Assembly (NCBI GenBank): GCA_011525915.1
Contig: WYBM01000027.1
Coordinates: forward strand, 62,001 to 126,000
Direction of reading: 5' to 3'
From: Ardenticatenaceae bacterium
GTDB taxonomy: Bacteria > Chloroflexota > Anaerolineae > Promineifilales > Promineifilaceae
DNA length: 64,000 nucleotides
How positions within the stretch are numbered: the first letter of the stretch is position 1; the number at the start of each line of letters is the position of its first letter. Of this stretch, positions 44,595 through 53,293 are shown one piece after another. The notes under the pieces were generated by a model. That model did not search any database. It saw only the letters and a program-made list of their open reading frames with translations, and was not told where the DNA came from. A program made the position numbers and the translations under genes.

Positions 44595-44985
44595 GGCACT
44601 CCTCAAACGACAAACGGCCGTAAACCGGCCCCCTGTCACTCCAATACACAACCAGCCTCTGGGAATGAGTAAAGGTGGCTGATGGCCAGAACTGGTGGCG
44701 CTTATTTAGTTAGCATTACAGCGATGAAGTTTCTTTGCACAGCAAGGTTGGTGCTGACCCTTTTCAACACAAAACCGCTCATTTGAATGTAACCCTTCTC
44801 ACTAACAGCACTGCTTACGACAAACCGGTGGCAATCATTTTGGCGGCGACAGTGTATTGGTTACACTATACTGACACCTGCTGCTCAACGCAAGCCAATA
44901 ACCTGGCAGGTTTCTGGCAACTTTGTGTCATTGGTATGCTCAGTGGCGATTGTCGGTGGACGCCGTCACCACAAAGGAGATAGTT
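44595..44985. other. 391-nt gap between divergent genes
   Basis: Between the zinc-ribbon membrane protein gene (leftward) and the NAL1-like protease gene (rightward). A TATACT at 44867-44872 may be a -10 element for the protease gene, but no matching -35 is seen. An 82-codon frame at 44735-44983 lacks a ribosome site and protein-like composition. One ACGGCCGT copy is at about 44616. Nothing else seen. Confidence 0.4.
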
Positions 44986-46050
44986 ATGTCAATCATTAGC
45001 CCGGAAGAAATGGAAAAGGCACAGGCTGTTCTGGCGAAGGTACAGACGGAATGGCTGGCGCGAGAGGGGATCACGGCCGTAGACCTGGGTTTTAAATGGT
45101 CAGACGGTAAAATGACTGATCAGTTGGCCATTCGCGTCCACGTGATCCAAAAGAAACCTACCTCAGCACTTGATGAAGAAGCGCTATTCCCCAAAGAAGT
45201 AGAAGGCATTCCCGTAGATGTGATCGAAGCGACGTATGGCCTTCAACTAATGTTAGAAGGAGACACACAATTAGAAGCGGCCATAGACGGCCGTGACCAG
45301 CGATTTAACGAAATTCCTCTGGGCGTGAGCATCGGCAGTCCTGGTGTCACCGCCGGCACCCTGGGGGCTAAAGTATTCGATGCCGAAACGCAGGCAGCGC
45401 ACATTCTGAGCAACTGGCACGTGTTGGTGGGCGCTCCAGGTGCCCCATCAGGCCAACCAATCTGGCAGCCAGGTCGGTTAGATGGTGGCCGCAGCAGTGA
45501 CAGGTTCGCCGAAGTCAGCCGGTCTGTGCTGGGGCCCTTTGATGCAGCGCTGGCCCGCATTACCGGCGAACGACCAGTGATGGACACAACCCTGGAAGGT
45601 GACCCCATCACCGACAAGACGGCCCCACTCCTAGGAATGCTGGTATGGAAAAGTGGCCGGACCACCGGGCGCACGGCCGGTTTCATCGATGGTGTGCTGA
45701 TGAATGTAGACCTGAATTATGGTCCCGCTGGCACCCATCGTTTAGAACAAGTCTGCCGCATTGTGCCTCGCCCCGGCGCCGCACCCGGTGAAGTGAGCCT
45801 GGGAGGCGATTCCGGCTCTATCTGGGTAGATGAAGCCAGTGGTAAAGCGGTAGGGCTGCATTTTGCCGGCGAGATCGGTGATGCTCCTGAGTATGCACTG
45901 GCCCATGACATCAACCCGGTAATGACCCGGTTGAACTTTGTGTTTGCTGCCCAGTTGACATCACCGGTGGCACCCGCCCGTGATCCAGAACCTCAACGGC
46001 TTTCCTGGTGGCAGCGGTTCTGGCGCTGGCTGCGACATTTGTTTGGGTAA
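44986..46050 (+). CDS. NAL1-like trypsin-fold serine protease
   Basis: 354 residues, no signal peptide, AGGAG before the ATG. An N-terminal domain (about 1-85: AVDLGFKWSD, AIRVHVIQKK, VDVIEATYG) precedes a chymotrypsin-fold domain with His in LSNWHVLVG (about 145), Asp in DAALARI and Ser in GGDSGSIW. This order resembles the NARROW LEAF1-like proteases. The C-terminus ends in a Trp/Arg-rich tail, WWQRFWRWLRHLFG, probably an amphipathic membrane-binding helix. Likely a cytoplasmic, membrane-associated protease; substrate unknown. Confidence 0.75.
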   Translation: MSIISPEEMEKAQAVLAKVQTEWLAREGITAVDLGFKWSDGKMTDQLAIRVHVIQKKPTSALDEEALFPKEVEGIPVDVIEATYGLQLMLEGDTQLEAAIDGRDQRFNEIPLGVSIGSPGVTAGTLGAKVFDAETQAAHILSNWHVLVGAPGAPSGQPIWQPGRLDGGRSSDRFAEVSRSVLGPFDAALARITGERPVMDTTLEGDPITDKTAPLLGMLVWKSGRTTGRTAGFIDGVLMNVDLNYGPAGTHRLEQVCRIVPRPGAAPGEVSLGGDSGSIWVDEASGKAVGLHFAGEIGDAPEYALAHDINPVMTRLNFVFAAQLTSPVAPARDPEPQRLSWWQRFWRWLRHLFG

Positions 46051-46154
46051 CGGCGGCGGCGCCGGCGGCGGCAGCCGTGCAAATTAAGTACAATTGTTCG
46101 GTTTCGCGTATAATCCATGAGACAACCATCAAATCTAAACGATAGGAAGTCATT

Positions 46155-47909
46155 GTGAGCAAACGCGAATTTCACCTGGAAAATGAATATACCTACAACC
46201 GCACTGGGTCCGTGCGCTGGATTGTCTCTCACCTTTTCCGTTACCCCTGGCTGCCCACCCTGGTGACCTTAGCCTCCATCATCAATAACTTCGCGGCCAG
46301 CGGCGTGCAGGTATTCATTGGCCGGACTTTTGATTTGATCACATCTGACAATTGGGCGGTGGCCGCCTTGTTGAGCCTATCATTGGCCATATTTGGCGTG
46401 GTAGCGCTGCAAAGTGTAATGGGCCTGGCCCGTAACTGGATAAATGAACTGATCGCCCAGCGCATAGAGCGGGATTCGCGGCAAGAGTTTTATACCAGCC
46501 TGCTGGGGAAGGATCAGACGTTTCACGGCCGTCAACGCATTGGCGATGTCATGGCCCGCGCCACCAACGATGTGCGCACCCTCAACCTGATGTTCAGCCC
46601 AGGGCTTATGCTCATTATTGATTCCCTCATGGGTATCCTGGCCCCCATTATCCTGATCGCTTTTCTGGATTGGCGCTTGCTGCTGGTGCCCGCCCTCTTC
46701 CTGGCCTTATTTATGGTGACCGTCTGGGATTATTCGCGGCAGTTAAACCCCGTCAGCCTGGCACAGCGAGAGCAGTTTGGGACGATGAATGCCGGGCTGG
46801 CCGAAGCCATTGGTGGTGTGGAGGTGGTCAAGGGCAATGCCCGTGAAGCGCAAGAGTTAGCCACCTTTACCACCAATGCCACCCTGTTCAAAGATTATTT
46901 TGTCAAACAAGGCATCATTCAGGCCCGTTATTTACCTTTGTTGGTCTTTAGTGTGGGCCTGGGAATGGCTTTTTTCCACGCGCTCTGGCTGTGGCAGGCC
47001 GGCACGTTAACCTTGGGGCAGGTGGTGACCTATATGGGCCTGTTTGGCATGTTACGCTTTCCTACGTTCATCTCTATCTTCTCATTTAACCTGGTGCAGT
47101 TAGGTATTGCCAGCGCCGAACGCCTGTTGGCCATGATTAACGACGAGACGGAGTTGGATGAAAACGAGATGGGTGTGAGCCAGCCCATTCACGGCCGTGT
47201 CACCTTTGAAAACGTCTCGTTTGGTTACAATGGCAACCCGGTCATTAAAAACATCACGTTCACAGCCGAACCAGGACAGACGGTGGCCATTGTGGGGCAA
47301 ACCGGCTCCGGCAAGACCACGCTGACACGGCTGATCAACCGCATTTTTGATGCCGACAACGGCCGTGTGCAGGTAGATGGCGTAGACGTACGTGACTGGA
47401 GCCTGGAATCGCTGCGTTCGCAAATCTCCACCATTGAGCAAGACGTCTTCCTTTTCTCGCGCTCCATTGCTGAAAACATTGCCTTTGGCTGTCCCGATGC
47501 CACCCCGGCAGCAATTGAGGCCGCGGCCCGGCAGGCCCAGGCCTATGACTTCATCATGGGCTTTGAACATGGTTATGAGACAGAAGTGGGTGAACGTGGC
47601 GCCACCCTTTCCGGGGGTCAGCGGCAGCGCATTGCCATCGCCCGCGCCTTTCTCACCAACCCACGTATCCTTATTTTAGATGACAGCACCAGCGCCATTG
47701 ACAGCGCCACCGAAGACCAGATTCAAAAGGCGATGCGGCGCATTAGCCGCCAGCGCACCACCTTTCTGATCACCCATCGCCTGTCACAAATTCGCTGGGC
47801 AGACAAAATCCTGGTACTTAGCCAGGGTGAACTGGTAGACCACGGCACTCATGATGACCTGCTGGCCCGCAGCCCCGCCTACCAGCGCATTTTTGCGCGG
47901 TATGATTGA
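46155..47909 (+). CDS. ABC exporter half-transporter with degenerate Walker B
   Basis: 584 residues, type IV ABC exporter: six membrane helices then an NBD with Walker A GQTGSGKTT (Lys387), canonical signature LSGGQRQR (485 on) and Walker B LILDDSTSAID. There Asp510 stands where the catalytic Glu should be, so its own ATP site is probably non-hydrolytic, as in one half of heterodimeric exporters (TM287/288, BmrCD). The likely partner is the half-transporter at 51123-52961. GTG start with AGGAAG upstream. Three ACGGCCGT copies. Confidence 0.92.
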   Translation: MSKREFHLENEYTYNRTGSVRWIVSHLFRYPWLPTLVTLASIINNFAASGVQVFIGRTFDLITSDNWAVAALLSLSLAIFGVVALQSVMGLARNWINELIAQRIERDSRQEFYTSLLGKDQTFHGRQRIGDVMARATNDVRTLNLMFSPGLMLIIDSLMGILAPIILIAFLDWRLLLVPALFLALFMVTVWDYSRQLNPVSLAQREQFGTMNAGLAEAIGGVEVVKGNAREAQELATFTTNATLFKDYFVKQGIIQARYLPLLVFSVGLGMAFFHALWLWQAGTLTLGQVVTYMGLFGMLRFPTFISIFSFNLVQLGIASAERLLAMINDETELDENEMGVSQPIHGRVTFENVSFGYNGNPVIKNITFTAEPGQTVAIVGQTGSGKTTLTRLINRIFDADNGRVQVDGVDVRDWSLESLRSQISTIEQDVFLFSRSIAENIAFGCPDATPAAIEAAARQAQAYDFIMGFEHGYETEVGERGATLSGGQRQRIAIARAFLTNPRILILDDSTSAIDSATEDQIQKAMRRISRQRTTFLITHRLSQIRWADKILVLSQGELVDHGTHDDLLARSPAYQRIFARYD

Positions 47910-47925
47910 GTGCGGAGATTAGAGA

Positions 47926-49329
47926 ATGGACCTCAGAGAATTATTGGCAGAAATTGACCGGCTGAAAGCGGAGATTGATGGGTTGCGGCCGATTGATCCG
48001 GTACAGGAGCGGCGTATCATGCAAAAGTTCCGGTTGGATTGGACGTACCATTCCAACGCCATTGAAGGCAATACGCTAACGTACGGAGAGACCAAGGCAT
48101 TCTTACTGCATGGCGTTACGGCACAGGGGAAGCCGTTTCGGGATTACTTGGAAGTCAAAGGGCATCATGAGGCCATCGATTACTTATTGGAATTTGTGAG
48201 ACAGCAACAGCCTCAAACGGCTTCAGGCTCGCCCTTGACCGAGGCTGTCATCCGCGAACTGCACAAAATGATCCTGGTAGAACCACATGAGGTGAACGCG
48301 ATGACAGCAGACGGCCGTGCCACCAGGCGGCGGGTCGTTCCGGGTCAGTATAAAACCACACCCAACCACGTGGTCACCAGCACCGGCGAGATGCACTACT
48401 ACGCTACACCAGAAGAAACTCCGGCCAAAATGGGCGACCTGATGGCCTGGTATCGCCGTGAAACGGACAAAGCCGACTTACACCCTTTGGTTTTAGCGGC
48501 GACTTTTCATTACCAATTTGTGACCATACATCCATTTGATGACGGCAACGGCCGTATGGCCCGCCTGCTCATGAACCTCATCTTCATGCAATACGGCTAT
48601 CCGCCCGCCATCATCCCCACCAACCAAAAAGAAGCCTACCTCCTCGCCCTGGAAATAGCTGATGCCGACAACAATCTCCACCCTTTTATTGAGCATGTTG
48701 GAAAGGCTCTGTTGCATTCCCTCGATTTGTTCTTGCGTGGGGCGCGGGGAGAAAGCATTGACGAACTAAACGATTTGGACAAAAGGCTTGCCATTTTACA
48801 GAAAAAGATCGAAGCACAAGAAGAGGAATTTGGACCTGCGAGAAATCCAAGGACTTTGTTAGAACTGAACGAAGAAGTGATTAAACCTTTCTTAGATCTT
48901 TTTTTACCTCAATTAGCCAAATTTGGATCTCTTTTTTTTCAATCTAGCGTGGCGTTAAAAATAGACAAGTGGGCTGCAAGTGCTCCAAAAGTGGAACAGC
49001 TAGAAATCTATAAAAGCCTGGAAAACCATCTTGGACAGCGAGATGTTGATAGAATTATAATCGATCACGAGTGGAGCATTTTTAAGGCAGATCCAAATTT
49101 TTCCCTTTCATCAAGTTTAATTTTTGAGCTGAAAGAGCAGGGGTTTAGTTTACTACACTTAGCTGCACCAATGCTTTTGCAAGATAAAAATATAAGCCAG
49201 TTTTCGGCTACTCGCATTCTAAAAGAGCGTCGATACGATAGGTGGTTATCTCCAAACGAGTTGGAAGAACTTGTCAATCTGGTGACTGAAAGTTTACTGG
49301 GCTTGATGGAGCAGAAAGCAAACAAATGA
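47926..49329 (+). CDS. Fic/DOC family AMP-transferase with atypical C-terminus
   Basis: 467 residues. The Fic core motif HPFDDGNGRMAR (His202) is intact, as is an inhibitory helix SNAIEGN (Ser43, Glu47), the class II auto-inhibition motif. Fic proteins AMPylate target proteins. The C-terminal third (about residue 275 on, from nt 48750) is visibly AT-richer, has no ACGGCCGT, and matches no winged helix I can see; it may be an added target-binding domain. The stop overlaps the next start (ATGA), so translation is coupled to the FAD oxidase. Confidence 0.9.
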   Translation: MDLRELLAEIDRLKAEIDGLRPIDPVQERRIMQKFRLDWTYHSNAIEGNTLTYGETKAFLLHGVTAQGKPFRDYLEVKGHHEAIDYLLEFVRQQQPQTASGSPLTEAVIRELHKMILVEPHEVNAMTADGRATRRRVVPGQYKTTPNHVVTSTGEMHYYATPEETPAKMGDLMAWYRRETDKADLHPLVLAATFHYQFVTIHPFDDGNGRMARLLMNLIFMQYGYPPAIIPTNQKEAYLLALEIADADNNLHPFIEHVGKALLHSLDLFLRGARGESIDELNDLDKRLAILQKKIEAQEEEFGPARNPRTLLELNEEVIKPFLDLFLPQLAKFGSLFFQSSVALKIDKWAASAPKVEQLEIYKSLENHLGQRDVDRIIIDHEWSIFKADPNFSLSSSLIFELKEQGFSLLHLAAPMLLQDKNISQFSATRILKERRYDRWLSPNELEELVNLVTESLLGLMEQKANK

Positions 49330-50480
49330 GCCTTCCAAAACATTCTGAAATTGTTGTGATTGGCGGGGGGGTGATGGGCGCGAGTACGGCGTACCATCTG
49401 GCGCAGCGCGGCATGCGTGACGTGGCCCTGCTGGAGAAAGAGCCTTTTTTTGGTACCGGGGCTACGGGGCGGTGTGCTGGCGGCATACGCTACCAGTTCA
49501 GCACAGAAGTTAACATCCGCCTGTCTCAGGCCAGTCTGCCCATGTTGGATCGTTTTGAAGAAGAGATGGGGCAGGTTATTGACCGGCGTCGCTGCGGCTA
49601 CTTCTTTTTGCTAACTCGTGAGGCAGATGTGGCCCAGTTTCGCCAGAACGTGGCCCTACAGCACCGCCTGGGCGTGCCCACCCAATGGCTGACGGGCGAC
49701 GAGGTGCGTCGGCGGCTGCCGCTGTTAAAGGCCGATGATGTGATCGCCGCCACCGTTTGCCCGGAGGATGGTCTGGCGGACCCCAATGGGGTCGTGGCCG
49801 GGTACGTAGCCGGGGCCAAACGGCTGGGGGTGCAGTTGTGGGCAGACACGGCCGTACAGGCCATCACCCATCACGCCTCTACCTATACCGTCCACACCAA
49901 CCAGGGTGACATTCAATGTCAAAAGATCGTCAACGCCGCCGGGCCGTGGGCCGGGCAGATCAGCAATATGCTCGGCGCGCCCCTGCCCATTGTCCCCCTC
50001 CGCCGCCAATGGCTGACCACCACGTCCCTGCCCCAGCTGCCACCGGACTTTCCTTTTGTCATCTTTTTTGCGCAAAGCCTGTACTTCCACCCCGAAGGCA
50101 AGGGGCTGCTCACTGGCATGTCAAACGCCAGTGAGCAGCCCGGTTTTGACCAGGCGGTGGATGAAGCGTGGGAACTGGTACATTTAGAAGCCGCCATTGA
50201 ACGACTGCCGCTGCTGGAAAGAGCCGGGCGGCAGTCTGGGCTGGCCGGGCTTTACGAGGTAACCCCAGATGCCCACCCCATCATCAGCGGTGTACCAGGG
50301 GTAGACGGGTATTACGTGGTGGCCGGTTTTTCCGGTCACGGCTTTATGCACGGCCCCATCGCCGGCAAACTCATGGCTGAGATCATGCTGGATGGAGCGG
50401 CGCACACGGTGGATGTGAGCATGCTGGATTACGGCCGTTTTGCTGACGGCCGTCTTATTCAGGAATACAACGTGGTATAA
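49326..50480 (+). CDS. FAD-dependent D-amino-acid/sarcosine oxidase-like protein
   Basis: 384 residues of the DAO fold. FAD motif IVVIGGGVMGASTAYHL, GATGRCAGGIRYQF, the AAGPWAG block and the C-terminal FSGHGFMHGPIAGKLMAE segment. It resembles sarcosine oxidase beta/glycine oxidase-like dehydrogenases that act on amino acids with a secondary amine. Overlaps the Fic gene by 4 nt and precedes a Nudix gene. Three ACGGCCGT copies, so composition is native, unlike its flanks. Confidence 0.88.
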   Translation: MSLPKHSEIVVIGGGVMGASTAYHLAQRGMRDVALLEKEPFFGTGATGRCAGGIRYQFSTEVNIRLSQASLPMLDRFEEEMGQVIDRRRCGYFFLLTREADVAQFRQNVALQHRLGVPTQWLTGDEVRRRLPLLKADDVIAATVCPEDGLADPNGVVAGYVAGAKRLGVQLWADTAVQAITHHASTYTVHTNQGDIQCQKIVNAAGPWAGQISNMLGAPLPIVPLRRQWLTTTSLPQLPPDFPFVIFFAQSLYFHPEGKGLLTGMSNASEQPGFDQAVDEAWELVHLEAAIERLPLLERAGRQSGLAGLYEVTPDAHPIISGVPGVDGYYVVAGFSGHGFMHGPIAGKLMAEIMLDGAAHTVDVSMLDYGRFADGRLIQEYNVV

Positions 50481-50523
50481 CCGAAACAGCGTAACTTAGA
50501 TTGGGTGATTTGGTTGTTTTAGA

Positions 50524-51015
50524 ATGGATCAATTTTATCTGGAGTCACTGCCCAAGAAACGCATGGGCGCAGGATGCCTGTTTTTTGACGAACAGGGACG
50601 TTTACTCTTGGTGAAACCAAGATACAAGCCTGTTTGGGAAATACCTGGCGGCGTTGTAGAACACAATGAATCGCCTCAGCAATGCTGCCAGCGTGAAGTA
50701 AAAGAAGAAATCGGGTTAGCGCGGGAGATCGGTCCTTTGCTTGTTGTTGACTATAACAGTCAGACGGCAGCCAAAACTGAATCGCTGATGTTTATATTTG
50801 AAGGTGGCTTTCTTTCGCAAATGGAGATAGATTCTATTCAGTTACAATCTGATGAGCTTATTGATTATGGCTTTTTTACCTCTGAGACTTTACCAACAGA
50901 AATGACGCTATCGCTTAGAAATCGCGTGTTGGCAGCATGGCAGCAGGTTACAAGAGAGGGCGCCGTTTATCTTGAGGATCAATCAAAAAAAAGCGATCAT
51001 ACTAATCGGCCATGA
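50524..51015 (+). CDS. Nudix hydrolase
   Basis: 163 residues. The Nudix box GX5EX7REUXEEXGU is complete, with GGVVEHNES followed by REVKEEIGL (about residues 41-63). MutT-like, probably acting on a nucleotide or nucleotide-sugar. Composition is lower in GC than neighbours and no ACGGCCGT occurs between about 50450 and 51745. Its stop overlaps the start of a 33-codon ORF by the ATGA arrangement. Confidence 0.9.
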   Translation: MDQFYLESLPKKRMGAGCLFFDEQGRLLLVKPRYKPVWEIPGGVVEHNESPQQCCQREVKEEIGLAREIGPLLVVDYNSQTAAKTESLMFIFEGGFLSQMEIDSIQLQSDELIDYGFFTSETLPTEMTLSLRNRVLAAWQQVTREGAVYLEDQSKKSDHTNRP

Positions 51016-51113
51016 CCATGAAATATCTGTGGGCTTTGTGTGAGGCAGAGTCGCCTGAACCATTGCGCAAGCGCGGCTTTTATGCGCCACCAGACTATCT
51101 GGCATTTGTTTGA
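51012..51113 (+). CDS. Small ORF of 33 codons, translationally coupled
   Basis: The ATG overlaps the Nudix stop (ATGA) and the TGA stop lies 9 nt before the ATG of the ABC half-transporter gene, with GAGGA overlapping it. The encoded peptide starts MTMKYLWALCEAESPEPL and ends PDYLAFV. Placement is ideal for coupling or for a leader controlling the ABC gene. I do not recognise it. It could also be the remnant of a longer protein. Confidence 0.4.
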   Translation: MTMKYLWALCEAESPEPLRKRGFYAPPDYLAFV

Positions 51114-51122
51114 GGACTTTTT

Positions 51123-52961
51123 ATGGGTTTTATTCTTGATGGCTTAGAAACTGAAGATTATGACCGCACTTACAATGATCGGGAACTGGTAGAGCGGATC
51201 CTCAGCTACTTTCGGCCGTATGCGCGGCAGATGGTATTGGTGGGGGTTACGCTGACATTAAACTCACTGGCCGGCGTGGCCGGGCCCATCATCATTGCCT
51301 GGGCCATTGACCTTGTGACGACCAACCCCACCATTCAAAGCATGCTGCTGTTGTCACTGGGGGTGTCCTTAACAGGAGCGGCGGCCTGGGTCTTTAACTT
51401 CATTCGCCAATACTTCTCTGCCAACATCATCGGCAATGTGGTGCTGACCCTGCGCCGAGACGTCTTTCAGGCCACCATCAACCATGACATGTCTTTTTTT
51501 GACGAGCATCCGTCAGGTAAGATCGTTAGCCGGGTAACGTCTGATACCCAAGATTTTGCGGCCACCGTAGACCTGACGTTAAACCTGTTGAGCATGGTGT
51601 TTTTGGTAGGCTTTCTCACTATTTACCTGTTTACGTTAGACGGCATATTAACCTTTATTTTGCTGGCGATGACGCCAGTGGCCGCGGCCATTGCCCTAAG
51701 CTTTCGGCACCGGGCACGGCAGGTAACCCAGAAGGCGCGCCGGGTAACGGCCGTCATCAATGCCCAGATTCAGGAATCGGTCAGCGGTATCATCGTCGCC
51801 AAAAATTTCCGGCAGGAGACGGCCGTATACCAAACCTTCCACACCAACAACGAGCAGGCTTACACCGTCAACCTGCGGCGTGGGGTGACGCTCATGTCCA
51901 TCTTCCCCATCATGGTGATGGCTTCTGGCGTGGGCACGGCGGTGTTGGTCTTCGCCGGAGGGCTGGCTACCCTACCCGGCAGCGCGTTGGCTGGCCTGAC
52001 GGCCATTACCCCTGGCCAATGGTTTCTCTTCATGCAGGCCGTGGGCTTTTACTGGTGGCCCATGATGAATATCGCTTCGTTCTGGAGCCAGTTCCAGGAT
52101 GGGCTGTCAGCGGCCGAGCGTGTTTTTGCCCTGATTGACCTGGAACCCAACGTGCAACAAACGGCCGATGACCCAGTAACAGAGCTGCCCGGCCGTATCC
52201 AATTCCAGGGCGTCAGCTTCAGCTACAATGAAGAAGAACTGGTGCTGCCTGACTTTTCATTGGAGATTGCTCCCGGCGAGACCGTCGCCCTGGTGGGGCA
52301 TACCGGTGCTGGCAAGAGCAGCATCGCCAAACTGGTGACCCGTTATTATGAGTTTCAGGGTGGGCGTCTATTGATAGACGGCCGTGACATTCGCTCTTTG
52401 AACCTGCAGCAGTACCGGCAGCACATTGGCAGTGTCCCCCAGGAACCGTTCCTCTTTTCCGGCACCGTGCGTGACAACATCCGCTACAGCCGTCCCGATG
52501 CCAGCGATGACCAGGTCATTGCCGCCGCCCACCGCATCAGCCATGGCGAATGGTTAAACGGGTTTTCTCAGGGGCTGGACACTGACGTGGGCGAAAGAGG
52601 CAGCAATCTCTCTATGGGGCAGCGGCAGTTGGTGGCCATGGCCCGTGTGTTGTTAAAAGACCCGGCCATCTTCATTCTGGACGAAGCCACTGCCAGCGTA
52701 GACCCCTTCACAGAAACCCAAATTCAAGAAGGGCTGGACGTAGTCATGGCCGAGCGCACGGCGATTGTCATTGCTCACCGTCTTTCCACAATTAAACATG
52801 CAGACCGGATCATTGTCATGGACCACGGCCGTATCCTTGAAGAAGGAACCCATAACCAGCTCATAGCCCAGGGCGGTCATTACGCTGAGTTGTACAACAC
52901 CTACTTCCGCCACCAATCCTTGGCCTACATTAATGAAGAATTTCTGGAAGTCACCGCGTAG
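51123..52961 (+). CDS. ABC exporter half-transporter with non-canonical signature
   Basis: 612 residues, six membrane helices then an NBD. Walker A GHTGAGKSS (Lys398), a non-canonical signature LSMGQ (496-500), and a full Walker B FILDEATASVD with Glu521. With the 46155 protein the sites would combine as one normal site (this Walker B with the partner's LSGGQ) and one degenerate site (partner's Asp510 with this LSMGQ), the layout of heterodimeric multidrug/lipid exporters. Followed by a clear terminator. Confidence 0.92.
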   Translation: MGFILDGLETEDYDRTYNDRELVERILSYFRPYARQMVLVGVTLTLNSLAGVAGPIIIAWAIDLVTTNPTIQSMLLLSLGVSLTGAAAWVFNFIRQYFSANIIGNVVLTLRRDVFQATINHDMSFFDEHPSGKIVSRVTSDTQDFAATVDLTLNLLSMVFLVGFLTIYLFTLDGILTFILLAMTPVAAAIALSFRHRARQVTQKARRVTAVINAQIQESVSGIIVAKNFRQETAVYQTFHTNNEQAYTVNLRRGVTLMSIFPIMVMASGVGTAVLVFAGGLATLPGSALAGLTAITPGQWFLFMQAVGFYWWPMMNIASFWSQFQDGLSAAERVFALIDLEPNVQQTADDPVTELPGRIQFQGVSFSYNEEELVLPDFSLEIAPGETVALVGHTGAGKSSIAKLVTRYYEFQGGRLLIDGRDIRSLNLQQYRQHIGSVPQEPFLFSGTVRDNIRYSRPDASDDQVIAAAHRISHGEWLNGFSQGLDTDVGERGSNLSMGQRQLVAMARVLLKDPAIFILDEATASVDPFTETQIQEGLDVVMAERTAIVIAHRLSTIKHADRIIVMDHGRILEEGTHNQLIAQGGHYAELYNTYFRHQSLAYINEEFLEVTA

Positions 52962-52970
52962 CCTACACAA

Positions 52971-52998
52971 AAAAGACCTGCCAGATAGCAGGTCTTTT
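52971..52998 (+). terminator. Rho-independent terminator after the ABC gene
   Basis: AAAAGACCTGC (52971-52981) pairs with GCAGGTCTTTT (52988-52998) with a 6-nt loop. The A-rich left flank and the TTTT end let it work in both directions, for this gene and for the small leftward gene at 53020. Confidence 0.85.
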
Positions 52999-53019
52999 GG
53001 GCAGTACAAGGGGCAGGTT

Positions 53020-53184
53020 TTAATGAGCGGCCGGACCAGGTTGTGGTTGTAAAACCCTCTCTGCTTGCAGCAGTTGAATGATTTGCAAGATGGCCCAACG
53101 CTTTACTTCTACCTCTTTGGCTTTACGCAGTGGTTCCCCATTCACCATGACCCACATCTGATTTCTAATCTCTTGCAGTTGCAT
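53020..53184 (-). CDS. Small hypothetical protein, 54 aa
   Basis: From the ATG at 53184 (GAGGG just upstream) the protein is MQLQEIRNQMWVMVNGEPLR then KAKEVEVKRWAILQIIQLLQ and a Pro/Gln tail. Helical, amphipathic middle. I do not recognise it. It could interact with the next gene (HAD phosphatase), which is upstream on the same strand by about 110 nt. It lies between a good terminator and that gene. Confidence 0.45.
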   Translation of the reverse strand: MQLQEIRNQMWVMVNGEPLRKAKEVEVKRWAILQIIQLLQAERVLQPQPGPAAH

Positions 53185-53293
53185 ACATCCCTCGCTTTTA
53201 CGGCATGACGGCCGTTGATTTATATCCATTTGCCCGGAGCATAGGCATAGGCACTTACGGGAAAACTTACATCTGCGTGGGGAGAGCCTTATT

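Noticed and set aside
44735-44983. 82-codon ORF before the NAL1-like protease gene
   Set aside because: No ribosome site, composition not protein-like, and it ends at the protease ribosome site. Probably chance.
47926-49329. Fic toxin-antitoxin pair
   Set aside because: The inhibitory helix is inside the same protein, and no small antitoxin gene precedes it.
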